Of a stretch of 64,000 nucleotides of DNA, positions 25,742 to 38,159 are shown one piece after another. Origin of the DNA: Ctenosaura bakeri (Eukaryota; Chordata; Lepidosauria; Squamata; Iguanidae). Within the stretch, counting starts at the first letter, position 1. The number at the start of each line of letters is the position of its first letter. The stretch spans positions 62,001 through 126,000 of the forward strand of contig CAOLHI010002132.1 in the NCBI GenBank assembly GCA_948474755.1, written 5' to 3'. Both the position numbers and the translations under genes were made by a program. The notes below the pieces were generated by a model, which saw only the letters and a program-made list of their open reading frames with translations, was not told where the DNA came from and searched no databases.

Positions 25742-26620
25742 TATTGATGCCATCCACAAACCATCTACGAGATCTCCTGCCATTATAAGTGGGCAAAGTT
25801 TACAGATTTTCTGCATACTCAGTGGATACATCCTGCTCATGCTACCACCTCCCATGTCTTGGACTTTCTGGTCTCACTGTCTGATAAGGGATTGTCTGGC
25901 TCTTCAATCAAGTACTGTCTCTTGGAAGTATTGTGGTGCTTTTAGCATAAAGGCAGACCTTGCTTTTTGGACACTTTAGTGAAGATATTCCTAAAGGGAT
26001 ACAAGAACCTGCAACTCGTCCTGTCCCAGCTTTCCAGGAGCCTTTTTGAGCCTATGGTTACGCTTGACTTTAGGTTACTCTCTTAGGAAACTGCTTTCCT
26101 GGTTGTGGTCACTTCTGTTAGGAAACAGGAGAACTTTTTGCTCTCTAAGTGGATTAGCCATATCTGAAATTTCACAAAGATAAAGTCATGCTTCACCTAG
26201 ACATTTCCTTCCTTCTGAAGGTTGTTTCTGCTTTCCACTTGAACCAGGACGTTGTGCTCCTTGCCTTTGTGCAGCACTCTGCATCTGATCTAGAGTGCAA
26301 CATCTGCTGCTAAGATATCCACCACACTTTGGCCTTCTATGTGGAATGCATTGCATTCCTTAGGAAGTCACAGAGACTCATTCTATGTTATTCATCTAAT
26401 TAGAAAGATCTTCCTGTCTTATCACAAAGACTTTCCAAATGGGTTGCTGCAACTATTCATCTTGCCTATGAAGTGGCTGGCAAGCAGTTACCTAATCAAC
26501 TAGAAGCCATTCCATGAAAATGCTGGTGGTATCCGCAGCCTTTCTTCTTGGTGTACCTCTTCATGACATTTGTAGGATGGCCATCTGATCTCAGCTCCCA
26601 ACATTTATTTCTCATTACAG
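25742..26620 (+). pseudogene. DIRS tyrosine recombinase relic
   Basis: Translated in pieces and with stops, the order of blocks follows the young recombinase: a YKWAKF-like start, GYKNLQLVLSQLSRS near 26000, a TSVRK-type segment near 26115, and a C-terminal block from 26460 with LAYEVAGKQLP, FLLGVPLHDICRMAI and TFISHYRLN-like words. Several frameshifts and stops make it non-coding. Confidence 0.65.
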
Positions 26621-26714
26621 GCTCAACATATGATTGAGAGGAGGCTGCTTTGGGAGACCTTTTTTCTTCTGTAGCATCTTCTGTAGCATCACACTCCCGT
26701 CCCTTACAGATAGT

Positions 26715-26815
26715 AGTTTGCTAGTCTCCCATTTGTGTGAGTCACAGAGACTACAAAGAAGAAGAACCGGTTGCTTACCTGCAACTTTGGTTCTTCAAGT
26801 TGTCATGTGTGGACT
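26715..26815. repeat. Internal complementary region of the decayed DIRS element
   Basis: It contains GAGTCACAGAGACTAC, the complement of a DIRS-type left terminus, directly followed by GAAGAAGAACCGGTTGCTTA and CTTTGGTTCTTCAAGTTGTC, the complement of the right terminus at 27035-27082. The layout is the same as in the young copies at 45036 and 58809. Confidence 0.75.
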
Positions 26816-27293
26816 CACACAACCCTGTCCATCCCCCCTTGTTGTGTCCCATCTTGTCCTTCAGTCCTTGGCTGCTGCTTCTGGTATCCATGGAACTGAA
26901 AGTTTTGGCAGGAATGGTACTCTGTAAGTGCTCTGGGAGTGGGCTGGGTTACCACCAAAAGGCATGTCATACTGTTCTAGAAGTTTCTGGAACCACACAT
27001 TGCACAGGCACAGATGACCCATTTGTGTGAGTTCACAGATAACCACTTGAAGAACTACAGTTACAAGTAAGCAGCCTGTACTTGTGTAGTAAACACTACC
27101 AGTATTTTAAAGAGTACTGTAAATGCTGCATTCATACCTTGAAAATATGGGGGGGTTGTTTTTGTTTTGCTTCAGTGGGGAGCTGTAATCCAAAAATTAA
27201 CTTTTTGAAATTCAAGGTGAAAGATTGGGATGGAATGGTTAGAATGATATTAAAATTCATTTCTGACTGATGTGGTTGTTCGTTTGACTGCAG

Positions 27294-27489
27294 TGAGAAT
27301 CTTGTGTCTTCGGATGATCTCTTGGCTTGGCTTCGACCTTTCTGCAGTGATGATTCTTTGCCAGTGAAACCTCGCATTAAAGTGCTGCAGATTTTGGAGC
27401 AAGTTTTTCACCTCAGTGATGAAGACAGCAAGCTCCTTGTGCTCTTCAGAACTCAAGCTGTTCTTAAAGCTTGTTGGCCTCAGACTCAG
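27294..27489 (+). CDS. NBAS: NBAS exon h (196 nt, phase 2 in, 0 out)
   Basis: Acceptor TTTGACTGCAG; TGAG continues a Gly codon to give G-E-N-L. It encodes LLAWLRPFCSDDSLPVKPRI, VLQILEQVFHL and DEDSKLLVLFRTQAVLKACWP, and ends CAG ACT CAG before donor GTAGAC at 27490. The exon starts only about 210 bp after the right end of the decayed DIRS element at 23970-27082. Confidence 0.95.
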
Positions 27490-28715
27490 GTAGACCATTT
27501 TGTATGGTGTTTGCCATGTCATTCCCTTTAAATGAAGGAGAAACTGCCTATCCTTGAAAATTAGGAGTTCTTTGGGCCTGTGCTGAACTTTATCAGAATG
27601 TTAGACATGACTATTTTTCCTCTTGAACTGAATGACGTATAGATTTAAAATTTTCCAGTGAATTTCTAGCTTGTCTTATTATGAATTACGATGAAAATAT
27701 CTAAAGTAAAAGAAATTGCAAAAGTTGGAACTGGGTTATATTTCCTAGAAAGCTGTATAAATTTGCACGTGGGACAGATGGTTGGTACTCAGCTGAAGAT
27801 GAGCTGAAGGTAGAAAAGGTTTAAGAAAATACACAGGTTTCTGAAATTTGAAGTAGACTGTACTAGAATGTTCTTTTTTCCTATATCATTGTCAGCCAAA
27901 GCTACCCCCAACTAGCTACTATTTTACAAACGGGTGTGCGTGTAGGCAACTAGAAGTCGAGAGCATTCAGGAGAAAATGAGGTTGTGCAGCACACCTCTT
28001 CTAAAACTGTACTTTATTTTCTATTAGAAGTCCCTCCTTTCCATCACTAGATTCTATTCTGATACTGATGGAGGAATTATCAGGTGGCATTTTCAGGTCC
28101 TCATGTAATGTTCTTCAAGCTTAAGCAGAAAAACTCATAAATATTGTTATGGGCTTGTCAATCACAATGACTCAGACCTCTTTTGGGATATTCATCCAGT
28201 TGCTATTTCTTACAGTCTGGATGAATCTGATGTTTCAAAAAAAAAAAGATATCACAGAGTACATTACTTCAGAAATGAAAGCTGCAATGTCTAATCTGCT
28301 CTATTTAAAACAATAGAAAACATTTAACTCCCATAATTACTTCCAAAGATGAACAATGCAAAGGCAAATGTGCTCTTATCTTTGAGGCCTGATATGAGAA
28401 CTACACCAGAGTATAATAAAAATATTTTGCCACATTCTGAAACCTTTAAGATCTGAATTAAAAACATTTCCTCTCAAGAATTATTTGGGAGATTTATTTG
28501 GAGGAAAATATCTCTTTCATAATATTTAAATGCCCCTCAAACCTTCCAAATTTTCAGTAACTTGAATAGGAGGGAAATATGACTTTTCATTATAGAGTCA
28601 TAATGCATGGCATGCAGAATAGCTCCGAGTGTAAGGAACTGAACTTAGAGGTTTCAAAAGCTTTCTTTAGGAACATTGAAGAAACAACAGCACACATTGG
28701 CATTGCCAAGACTGA

Positions 28716-28944
28716 GGGCCCTGTCACACTATGCTCTTCTAGCACTATTATTTCACTTTATCTGCCATGGAAACATTGTGGAATTCTAGGGTTTGCAGTT
28801 TCATGAGGACCAAGAGCTCTTTGGCTGAAAATTCTAAATACTCTTACTCCTCCATAAACTGCAAATTGTAGGATTCCATAGGATGGAACCATGGCAATTG
28901 AAGTGGAATACTAGCATTATAAAAGTGCTGTGTGATAGGGCCCT
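28716..28944. mobile_element. Short DNA transposon with GGGCCC termini
   Basis: Termini AGGGCCCTGTCACAC and GTGTGATAGGGCCCT are inverted repeats with one mismatch. The body is a near-palindrome: AATTCTAGGGTTTGCAGTTT and AAACTGCAAATTGTAGGATT lie on opposite arms. Related copies are at 60182-60385 and 60863-61091. Probably a non-autonomous hAT-type element; no transposase. Confidence 0.75.
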
Positions 28945-31439
28945 GAAGGAATATTTTATTTGAAGTGCTATATAAACTATTACCTTTCAGATTAGCCATT
29001 TGATGATTTACCTAAACAACACATTTCCCAGGCTCTCTGTCCCCCTCCCATTTTCTCATTCAGCTTGCCAACAATCCAATCTTGCCTGCTTATCAAGTCA
29101 TGCCTGCTTACTCCCTTATTGCTGGTCATTACAGTAGCATTTCTGTATTTCCAGTTCGTCCTCCAGCCATCAATGGATCCCATCATCTCCACCTACATAG
29201 CAAAGCACTCAAGCACTAGAACAAAGTCATCTACCTTAAAACATGACAGGGATTGCTCAGCTGACCTGACCTGATGTCTACTAAGAATTTTTTAAAAAAA
29301 TATTTTATCCCTCTCTTTCCCCTATTTTGCCATCCCTTTTCAAACATATACTCTCCCTGGCCCGTTTCTTGGCCAGTGCGTAAGAGAACTCCAGATAATT
29401 TCAATGATGGATATAGTTTCTTATTGTGTAAAGATAATTTCAATGATATTGTGATGTTCAATTACTAGAATGTGTGTGAAAGCCACCCTTGGTGTGTCTA
29501 AGTAATCCTCTTAACCAGGCTTTGCATACATCAAAGTGGGACTTAATATTTAATTATGCTTTAGGTGCTATAAGTTAGTAGCCCCACAAATCAATGTAGT
29601 GCTGGGAAGCAGGCCAGCCTGTACAAAATTAAAAAATGTGTTTTATGGAGGCAGCCACCTATCTCACTGTTGGAAGTGCAGCAATTTCCAGTTCTCTAAT
29701 GATTAGTTAACAAAATTAAAAATTCAGATGTCCTCATTTTTTAAAAGGCTTGAGAGACGTTAATTCATATTCTAATGGCATCCCATGGGGAAATGGCACA
29801 GGAGGGGGAGAGGAGAGAGTGACACAGAGGGTGAGATGTGTTGTTCTTAATCCCCTTGATACATTTTATCAGAGCTCTTCAGGTTCTGTAATTTTCTAGT
29901 TAACCGGAGCATTAAACATGTGCCTCAAAGTACTAATATTCTTCTTAAAACACCCTATTTTAAGTTGGGGTGTGTGTGGAAAAAAATAACTTCTAAGCTG
30001 TGCAGTTTCTTTACTTTAGTATATATAGTATATAATGGGGATGTGGTGGGTAATTTTCTCCTGCCATCAACTATTTCTGCAGTGCACTTTTCTGGTTTCT
30101 TCCCAGATGATTATAAACATACCTTTTGGAATGAAAGTACCATTCTGAGAAAGGCAAAATCCCATAGAGGCAGTTTTGAGTTATGGGATACTTTGCATAA
30201 GCATTTTGGGCAGCATAAAGAAAAGAAAAACACACTCCCCATACTGGGAGAATTTTAGATGATTGTTTCAAAATAGAGCAAAACTGTTCATCCTGCTTGT
30301 ACTCTGAAGAAACTTAGACATTGTGACCATTTGAACTTTATGATCCATGAAGGGTTTTTCCAACCAATTAATAGTGGAAATGTTGCTAAACTAGCAGTAG
30401 GTAGAACAAACTATAGCATTGAATGGGAATGGATAAGGATAAATATTCTCAAAATTTAGGGTTCTGTGTGTGCACACGCATGTATAAAATATTTCTCATT
30501 CCTCCCTTGCATTACTTTTGGCCCAAAAATCAAAGAAGGAATAATCAATCCTAAAGTAGAACAGCATTATTAGAATAAAATAATATAACTGGTGCCAAGA
30601 AGACTTTAAAGGATGTTTGGAAGCTATTTAGTGCAATAAAATATCCAGAGTGATATCTGCTTAAACATTTTTTTTTAAACTTAGAATCAAATGTTCCTGA
30701 GAGAAGGGCAGTCCGGAATGCTTGTTATAGGAAATGGATGGCCAGTTTTCTGTGCAGTGTCAGGTGTCACTTTTTCCCCCTGTCCTATACTTGCTCTTGA
30801 GAAGCTGACTGTGCAAATTGTGTTGTTAGCAGGGGCCTCTGACCCTCCTTAATTACATGAGTGAACAATTACAGGACCACAGCTGAAACATATATTTTGA
30901 AGGACTCAGTTTGTTATACCAGTTCTCTTCTATAAATGCATTAGACGGACATGTTCTAAACTGTAAAAATAGAGATCATAATAGTTTCTACAACACCTTC
31001 TGAAGTTTGTAGTCATATGTTAGTCCAGACCTGTATAACCTGTGACCCACCAAGCCAAGTTCAGGATAGCTGCCAGAGACTAGCTACGTTTCTTAATTTT
31101 GCTCCGTGCCTTAGACTGCAAAGACTCTCAGGCCATGAGAAGCCTTCTCCAGTCTGTTGCTCTGCAAAATGTCAGACTAATGCACCCCATTATTCCTGAA
31201 ACACAGGCTGTGGGAAGATGGGGATGATGGGGGAAGCTTGCTGTCGGAGCTGAATCTCTGAATGACAGATGGATGCCTGTCAAAACAGTAAAAGTTCACA
31301 GATGGTTTTTGAGTTGCAGCTATTCTATAAGCTGATCCATTCTGAGATGAAACATTCTAAGGTTTGAGGACTGAATGAGCTAGAAGGATCTAGCCTTTTT
31401 TTATTTAGAGATATCTGTTATCACAAATCAAATTGCCAG

Positions 31440-31852
31440 ATGATAAGGACTTTATTCAAATCTGTCTTGTAATCACACTTAGAATACTGGGTATATTTCT
31501 GGTTGCTACACCTCAAAAAGCATATTACTGAGCTAGGAAGGATACAGAAAAGCAGCCAAAAGGCGTAAGTAGGTGAAACAGTTCTCCTGTGAGGGAAGAT
31601 TGTACTTATACCTCAGTTAATGAAGTAGATATGTTCTCTAGGCATTCCTTCTTTAACAGAAACTCCAGTACTAGAGGTAGAAGAACATGGAAACATGGGA
31701 GTGTGGTGGAGTCTCCTTCCTTGGAGGTTTCTAAGCAGAAACTGGGTGGCCATCTGTTGGGAATACTTTGATGTGTATTCCTGCATCGCAGGGGGTTGGA
31801 CAGGATGTCCCCTGTGGTCTCTTCCAATTCTATGATGGTATGATTCTATGAG
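31440..31852 (+). mobile_element. CR1 LINE, 3' end
   Basis: The sequence has the conserved CR1 3' region: GGTGGAGTCTCCTTCCTTGG, GGTTTCTAAGCAGAAACTGG, TGGCCATCTGTTGGG, GGGGTTGGACAGGATG, GTGGTCTCTTCCAATTCTAT, and a terminal repeat of the ATTCTATGA octamer type (TATGATGGTATGATTCTATGAG). The upstream part, 31440-31570, translates in pieces to the end of the RT frame. It is in sense with NBAS and truncated at the 5' side, as usual for CR1. Confidence 0.88.
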
Positions 31853-31903
31853 ATAGGTTCCCATGCCACAGCTTATTTCAGCAAACTTTTTATTGAGAAC
31901 TAA

Positions 31904-32118
31904 AGAGCCAGCGTGGTGTGAGAGTATGTGTGGTGTAGTGGTCTAAGTGTTGGATTACGATCCTGGAAACCAGGGTTTGATTCTCTGCTCGACCATGGAA
32001 ACCCACTGTGTGACCTTGGGTGCATCACACACTCTCAGCCCCAGAAAATTCCATGATAGGTTCACCTTAGGATCATCATAATTTAGAAATGACTTGAAGG
32101 CACACAATAATAGCAAGA
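31904..32118 (+). mobile_element. Sauria-type tRNA SINE with Bov-B-like tail
   Basis: Head GAGCCAGCGTGGTGTG, an inserted AGAGTATGTGTGGTGTAG that partly repeats the head, TGGTCTAAGTGTTGGATTAC, B-box-like GGTTTGATTC, CATGGAAACCCACTGTGTGA, and tail GATCATCATAATTTAG..GACTTGAAGGCACACAATAATAG. It is better preserved than the copy at 21.6 kb. The tRNA-like head is not a tRNA gene. Confidence 0.88.
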
Positions 32119-32760
32119 AAGGTAAGCACATGTGAAATGAAGCAACCGAGTCAGCTAGGCCTTGCACAAATAAACAAAAACATTTGAAATCCTCTAGACT
32201 GCTTCAAAGCTTCTTCCAAAAGGGATCCATGGGTATTTTTTTTCTTTTATCACTGTACACTTTCCTAATAATTTCTACTCTGGTGTCTAAGCATGCACAC
32301 GCACACACACACATATTTAACATGCTTGGAGTGGGGTCTGGTAAGGCTTCTCTGCTCTCCCATTTTCTCTCTGTTTTGCTCAGTAAGGGATTCCAAAGGC
32401 AGTTACTGCTTCCCTTGCCTGTTGTAAGCAGGCGTACATGGCTACAGTTCATTTAGCTAGAGAAGATTTCTCCTCTTTCCCCACTGAAGCTTTATTGTGT
32501 TGCTTACCAGAGACATGCCACTGCAACCCAACACCAAAAGTGTGCATTTCTCTAGCCTTCCTTCACCTTCTTCCCAGTGCAGACGCTGCTTAAAAATTCT
32601 AGCTAAATAAAATGGGGGCTGGGCAGACATAAAAAGACTTTGTAAAAAGAAGCTTCTTTCTCAGAGGCTTTGTTAACCGATGTATGTGTGTACAGTGTTT
32701 GGTCATTTTTATTTTAGGAAGAGGGGGTATGATTGGATATGAAAAAGAATACTTCATGCG

Positions 32761-33150
32761 TACAGTCAGCCCTCCACATTTGCCAGTTTGACTTTCACAG
32801 ATTTGATTATTTGTGAGTTTCTCCAACCCCTGCCCCTCTGCCTTACGCGTGTCTTTTCCAGGGAACCTTCCCTCTTGGCAACTCCAATCAGCCCTTGCAG
32901 GCCTTTAACAACCCACCTCTGGTCTTCTTCCTCCACCAGCTTCTACCTGGTTAGCTATGGATGACTCACAGCCCAGCTTCTCAGCACCACAAACCCGCTC
33001 CTGATGTCCCTCACACCCACTCCTTTCCCTCTCCTTTTCCTGACCTGGTTGCCCACTCTCCCCAACATACCACTTTCACATGCGCATACTTTTCCATTTT
33101 CGCGGCAGTCCTGCTCCCCTAACCCTAGTAAATGTGGAGAGCTGACTTTA
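32761..33150 (+). mobile_element. Pogo/Tigger-like non-autonomous element (390 bp)
   Basis: It begins TACAGTCAGCCCTCCACATT and ends AATGTGGAGAGCTGACTTTA, inverted repeats of about 20 bp. Terminal TA is consistent with TA target duplication. The left interior has GTTTGACTTTCACAGATTTG, the right interior has CCCTAACCCTAGTAAATG. This serves as the reference length for the related interrupted copy at 52.7/59.2 kb. Confidence 0.82.
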
Positions 33151-35565
33151 TAATAAAATCACACTTGGTATGAAAGAAATGAGAAGTTCTAATTGTTTTT
33201 TATCCACCGAAGCTGAATAGTGGAGGATTGAGGGCAAACAAAAGAAGTACGCATCAGGTAGCTGTGGAATGCATGGTCACAGCACAGGCGTAAACATTTG
33301 TAAAGCTATTGTGGGAACAGAAGGCTGAACTGAGCAGGTCTGATTCAATTGGGCTCTTCTTTTCTTATATCATCTCTCAGAGGAGCTTCTAGGGCAGTTT
33401 ACAAAAACCAGTCTTGATAAAGAAAATGTAGCATAAAAATCATCCGGACACTCGTCCTGTTCTTTCGTATGACTGTTGGAAAATGTTATGATTCTTTAAC
33501 ATTCCTTTTGTCCCCAGGTTTTAAAATTAAAAGTATCTTCAGAAAATCTTAGTTACCTTTAAAAAAAAATAAACTAAACATTGGAAAGTGGATATTTTTA
33601 TTTTATTGATGTCATCTTTGCCAATAAGAAGAACTAAATGGCCAATTAAAGTCCTAATTACAGATTTTTTACTGTATTGATTTTGAGTCTGAATGTCTGC
33701 TGCTGAATGTTTAGTCCAGAAGAAGGATTTATCTGCAGACTGAACCGCTGAATAGTTACATAATGCTCAAATGTAATCAAAATGGAATTTGCCTTATCGT
33801 TACCTGCTGTCCAAAGGTTGCATCAGTGTGTGCTTGAGTGACAATGGCTGAAAAAGAGATTAAATGTTTTATATGCATTCCATATAGTCTCTGTGTGTAC
33901 TCTGGGAGAATTCAGGTTTGCGTATGTGCAACTGGTGTACTAGAGGAGGATTTCCCTGTCCCATGCTTCCAATGGCAGACCCTCTACCCCCAAGAAATGT
34001 TAGAAACTGAGAGTTGGGGGACCCAATGGAATGAATTGAGTTGTTGTGGGAGATTCCTGCAGAGGCACCTTCTGTCCACCAAACAGATCCCGGATACAGC
34101 TTAGTGAACAAAACCTGTCACTTCATGTCTGCTGAAATTGCTGAAGTCACTAAGTACACAGTAATGATAATCTGGCTGAGGCAGTGCTTCTCCATAAATA
34201 ATGGAGAAGTTAATTCTTCTCCATAGTTCTCTCATTTATCTCAGGAGCCACAGCTAAATAAAGCTAAGCAAATAATTTACCTACACTGAGTTGGAATAGT
34301 AATTTATCAATCAGTCTCTTGCATTTGAAGTTAACCTTAGCTGGAGCAAGGAGCCACTATATGTGTTCATACTGACAGATGCATAATAATTGACTGTGTA
34401 GTTCAATAAAACCACAATTGGAGACTGAAGAGTAATTGAATCACCGGGAGATTTCATTCCAGTCGCATCTTTCATGTCACTTTAGCACAGTATCTTCAGA
34501 TAAAGCATAGATCTAATTTGAGTTATTTTTGAGAGCCTTTCTGCTGTGAATAAATCTGGATGTAGCATATCTTTACTAAGCTTCACTGTGACTGAGAATG
34601 TATTGTAGCAATAATGAGGTATTCTCCAATGCCTTCCCTGCAATTCTGCTTTTAATGCTATATTAATTCAAATTCACACTGCAGTCAAGCACCTAAGCAT
34701 ATTTGCAAGCTACTTACTTTTACATGATCCTGAATGTATTAACAGGAATTTTCTGAGCGTATGAATAAATCTCCCCTTGTTCTGGGGCTTGGTAAACAAG
34801 TAAGGACAGAAAATTTTATGGGCATTCAAAAATGTACATAGTTCATCTAAACTTCTAGTAATTCTGTGAAAAGGAAATGCTTGGTTTCCACAGGTCAAGT
34901 GCTGCAGTATGATTCCTCTCACATTCTCAGTTAATTCCATTCTTGCGAATGCCAAGACTTTTTATGAAAATAGTTCTTGTAGAAATGGCACATTTTCACA
35001 ATTTGTACACAGATTTTGTGATGTATGTATGGAAAAGTAGTGCATGTTTTGTTTTGATCTAACACTGTGTTGTCTCATTTACATGGAGCCTCACAGTAAT
35101 GTTTAAAGGAAATAGATTGTCAGATTATAAGAAAGGTAATATTCTTTAAGAATACACGGTCTCTAGTACCCTGCACTTTTTAAAAAAGGCTTGTTTTGTG
35201 TATTTTTTTAAAAGTAGATTACTCTCGTGGTCCGCTAGGGTTAGGTCCAGAAGTTGGTAGTGCTTAATAAAGATTGAGAAGAAGAATAAAATACACCAAA
35301 TATGAAATAGTTGGTATGCATTCAGTTATAAAAAGATCTCAGGTTAGGAGAGAAGTTCTTTCTAAGATTTAAAGGCTGCTGCCACTAAAAACAGACAGAC
35401 AAATGAGCTTATGCTGTATAAGGTGGCTTTGTTGGTTCTTAAATTGGTTTATAAGAAAAGGTGGCTTCATTGGTTCATAAACTGGTTTATAATAAAATGT
35501 TGGTTTGTTTTGTGTCTGCTGTACGTTGGGAACAGGAAGCTGTGAAATCTTACTATTCTGTACTT

Positions 35566-35692
35566 CAGGGATAGGCAACTTGTGACCATGCAGATGTGAC
35601 TGGCCTGCAATTCTGTCATGCCTCACCATTAGCTGTATTGACTCACGGTGATAGGAAGTGCAATACAATTAACATCTGGAAGGCCCAAAGTA
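35566..35692. mobile_element. hAT-like short element
   Basis: Starts CAGGGATAGGCAACTTGTG and continues with ATTCTGTCATGCCTCACCAT and AACATCTGGAAGGCCC, the usual order of a very common reptilian hAT-derived short element. The 3' terminal repeat is incomplete. Confidence 0.6.
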
Positions 35693-36130
35693 ATCCATCC
35701 TTGCCATACACAGAACACACTATTTAGATCCCTCTCTATTCTTATTTCATAGCCTCTTTCACAATAGTTTCTGTGTATGTGTGTATTTATAATCATAGTT
35801 TTTATTTTAGTAGGGAATTTGAGGAAACAGAAGGTTCATTAGCACTATTTCATTAATCTGCTTGCGTGGGTTGAATGTTGTTGGGGAAATATAATCTTCA
35901 ATAATTTCATGTTATCTGTATGTATCTCTGTGTTCAGCACATATAATTGGAGACATGACCAAATAAAATGCTTCCTTGGAAAATCTCATACCACTTCTGT
36001 ATTTTGCAACTGTGTTTTAGCTTATAGATATGAGCACATCATATTTATTGCTGGAAAATTATACCATAGCTGATTTGTTAATCTGTGTCTTGTGCTTAAC
36101 CTGATTTTTTTCTTTCTCTCAATTTCTTAG

Positions 36131-36270
36131 GTAGAAATAACTGACATTGAAAATGAAGAAAAGAGATATTCTCTCTTCTTGAAACTTTTGGAAACTAGTG
36201 AAGACCATGCAGAATTTCAGCATTTAGTTATGCTCCTGCAAGCTTGGCCGCCTATGAAAAGCACAAATGT
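36131..36270 (+). CDS. NBAS: NBAS exon i (140 nt, phase 0 in, 2 out)
   Basis: Long pyrimidine tract and acceptor AATTTCTTAG, then GTA GAA ATA ACT GAC. It encodes VEITDIENEEKRYSLFLKLL, EFQHLVMLLQAWPPMKS and ends AAT GT before donor GTAAGT at 36271. No methionine-led frame of useful size covers it. It was found by phase and by similarity to the vertebrate QVDIADIENEEN / LLLQAWPPMK segment. Confidence 0.95.
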
Positions 36271-36943
36271 GTAAGTATTTGTTCACACATCAGCAGGACT
36301 TTAAAATGTCTGGTTTGCTTGTTTGTTTTTTGGTGCATTGTCCTTCTTTTGACTTTGAAAGCAGTTTTCTTTTGCTAGAGTCTAAATGTGCATTAATCCA
36401 TGTCTCTCTTTGTAAAATGCAATTATGGATTCTTTAACAAGGAAAAGAAGAACCCAGTACTTACTTTAGAATTATGCCCAATTAGTAAAAACCAGTAGGG
36501 TTTTCAAAAAGTGTCTTACCAATTAAACCTAATTCAGCTTTGCTACTATCTATATTTCATGGAGTTTTGTTTTCTTTCTGTGCTGACATAAACTTTTAAT
36601 AATGTTTAATAATGTTTCTCTTGCATTTATCTGAAATATGTTAGGAAGTAATATTGACTTCAGTCTTCAGTGAAATGCTGGTACAACCTGACAATAGCTA
36701 CTAGGCTTAAACACAAACTCAGTTGACAATATATAAGATTAGGGCATATGTGTTATATAAAAGAGAAGATTCTATTCCAGTGGCTTGGTGGTGTCTGCTG
36801 GTGTTCTCCTCTTTCCCCTTCTGAATACATGGGAAGAAAGAGCAAATGGCTAGGACAGTGTTCTCTCTGAACAGCACACAGCCCAGTGTCTCTACTTTTA
36901 AGAAGAAATCAGGAATTTTGGGTTTGAGGGAGAGATTTGCTTA

Positions 36944-37332
36944 TATAGTCAGCCCTCCACATTTGTGGGTTTCATTTTTGCGGGTTTGATTATTCATGGT
37001 TTATTTGCTGTCAGTTCTGCTGCTGCCCTGTACCATTTTTAATAGAGATTGCAAGCACTGTGAGACTGAGAAACTATGAACAAGACTTGTAATTCCCTAT
37101 TAAAAATGGTGTAGGGGAGCAGCAAAGGTGTCAGTAAGCCCCACCAGTCAGCCACTTCTGCTTTGTGAAGGACCCCTGATGCCTCAAAGAAATCCACGGT
37201 GGGTTGAATATGGTGATCATACTTTTTTGTGTGTTAAATGTGGTTTGAGAGGGCCTAGAGTTATTCACGTTGTTTCCACTTTCACTAGGTTCCTGTGCCC
37301 CTAACCCTAGCGAATGTGGAGGGATGACTGTA
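36944..37332 (+). mobile_element. Pogo/Tigger-like non-autonomous element (389 bp)
   Basis: Left TATAGTCAGCCCTCCACATT, then GCGGGTTTGATTATTC; right CCCTAACCCTAGCG followed by AATGTGGAGGGATGACTGTA. It belongs to the same family and has nearly the same length as the element at 32761. Confidence 0.82.
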
Positions 37333-37712
37333 CTTTTCCCAATACCCATGTGTGACAGCCTTGTCACATCTTTTTTCCTTAGTTTTAGAGTGAAGTTCGG
37401 AAGAGGTATCTTATATGAATTATACTAAGCTTCTGCCTGTTGGGTTGGGCTATTGACCCAACTATGTTTGATTACCAGTGGGCTCTTGCATCTTAGCTAA
37501 GGACCTTTCATAGTCTGAAATCTTTTTAATGAGAGCTTCCTCTACTCAGTTCCATGCTGTTCTCAGTATTTTCATACTCAGTAAATCATGTGCCAGTTCA
37601 CACATTCCTTTTGTGTGCTTGCTTTCTTGTGGTCAGCATTTTTATCTTTCTTTTCTGTTTAAAATATTCAAGGCAGCAAGTGTGCATGCACACCAATATT
37701 AAAAATTTAAAA

Positions 37713-37937
37713 TACAGTCAGATTTGTAATATCTGAGAATTCTGTATCCATAGATTCAATCAACCACAGCATGCAAATATTAAAAAAAAAAATCCAAGGA
37801 AACAAACTTTGATTTTACCATTTTATATAAGGGATGCCATTTTACTATTTTACCCAATGGGACTTAAGTGTCCACAAATTTTGGTATGTACAGGGGTCCT
37901 GGAACCAAATCCTAGCAGATACCAAGGGCCCACTGTA
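37713..37937. mobile_element. Short Tigger-like element (225 bp)
   Basis: Left TACAGTCAGATTTGTAATAT, then TGTATCCATAGATTCAATCA; right GTACAGGGGTCCTGGAACCA, then AAGGGCCCACTGTA. The ATTCAATCAACCA and GGTCCTGGAACCA motifs are typical of Tigger/pogo short elements. The left end is less certain than the right. Confidence 0.6.
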
Positions 37938-38159
37938 TAGCAAAAAAGTTTATAAAACCTTTCCTGACATTGGCCACATCTATGGCTAGGAATCCCCCCC
38001 CCAAACGTGGGCAATATAATGTACATGTGGCAGCCACATCAAGGCTTATACCTTGAAAAAAACATTAAATTCCTGCTTCCTCTGTAAGACAGTTCACATA
38101 TGACTATGGATCATTCTGTTATTACAGTGCTAAAGTGGCTTGGAAATCTGCTCAGCAAG

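Larger units (their letters stand above)
23970..27082 (+). mobile_element. Decayed, internally deleted DIRS-type retrotransposon
   Basis: About 3.1 kb. Both ends form an inverted repeat of roughly 190-220 bp (left 23970-24165, right 26862-27082), sharing for example CTTCTAGAACAGTATGACAT on opposite strands. A region near 26715-26815 holds the complements of both termini, the DIRS signature. Inside are relics of the gag zinc-binding segment, the methyltransferase-like segment and the tyrosine recombinase in the same order as the young copies, but no RT or RNase H. All frames are broken. It belongs to a different, older lineage than the copies at 39 and 53 kb: its terminal sequences are only partly similar to theirs. 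Confidence 0.85.
17276..27293 (+). other. NBAS intron g-h
   Basis: 10.0 kb. 17.3-20.6 kb is unremarkable AT-rich intron. From 20.66 kb on it is nearly all repeats: microsatellite, LINE-like 3' sequence, SINE, GC-rich inverted-repeat element, L2 fragment and a decayed DIRS element, each listed separately. 23.25-23.97 kb is ordinary intron with a possible degraded hAT remnant near 23.55-23.87 kb. Confidence 0.65.
27490..36130 (+). other. NBAS intron h-i
   Basis: 8.6 kb. It holds a 228 bp DNA transposon at 28.7 kb, a CR1 3' end at 31.4 kb, a SINE at 31.9 kb, a pogo-like element at 32.8 kb and a hAT-like element at 35.6 kb, listed separately. The stretches between (27.5-28.7, 28.95-31.4, 33.15-35.5, 35.7-36.1 kb) are AT-rich and show nothing I can name. 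Confidence 0.65.

Noticed and set aside
31904..31990. tRNA gene at the SINE heads (also 21639, 10400 and 62447)
   Set aside because: A and B boxes are present but no cloverleaf can be completed, and each is followed by a SINE body with a LINE-like tail.
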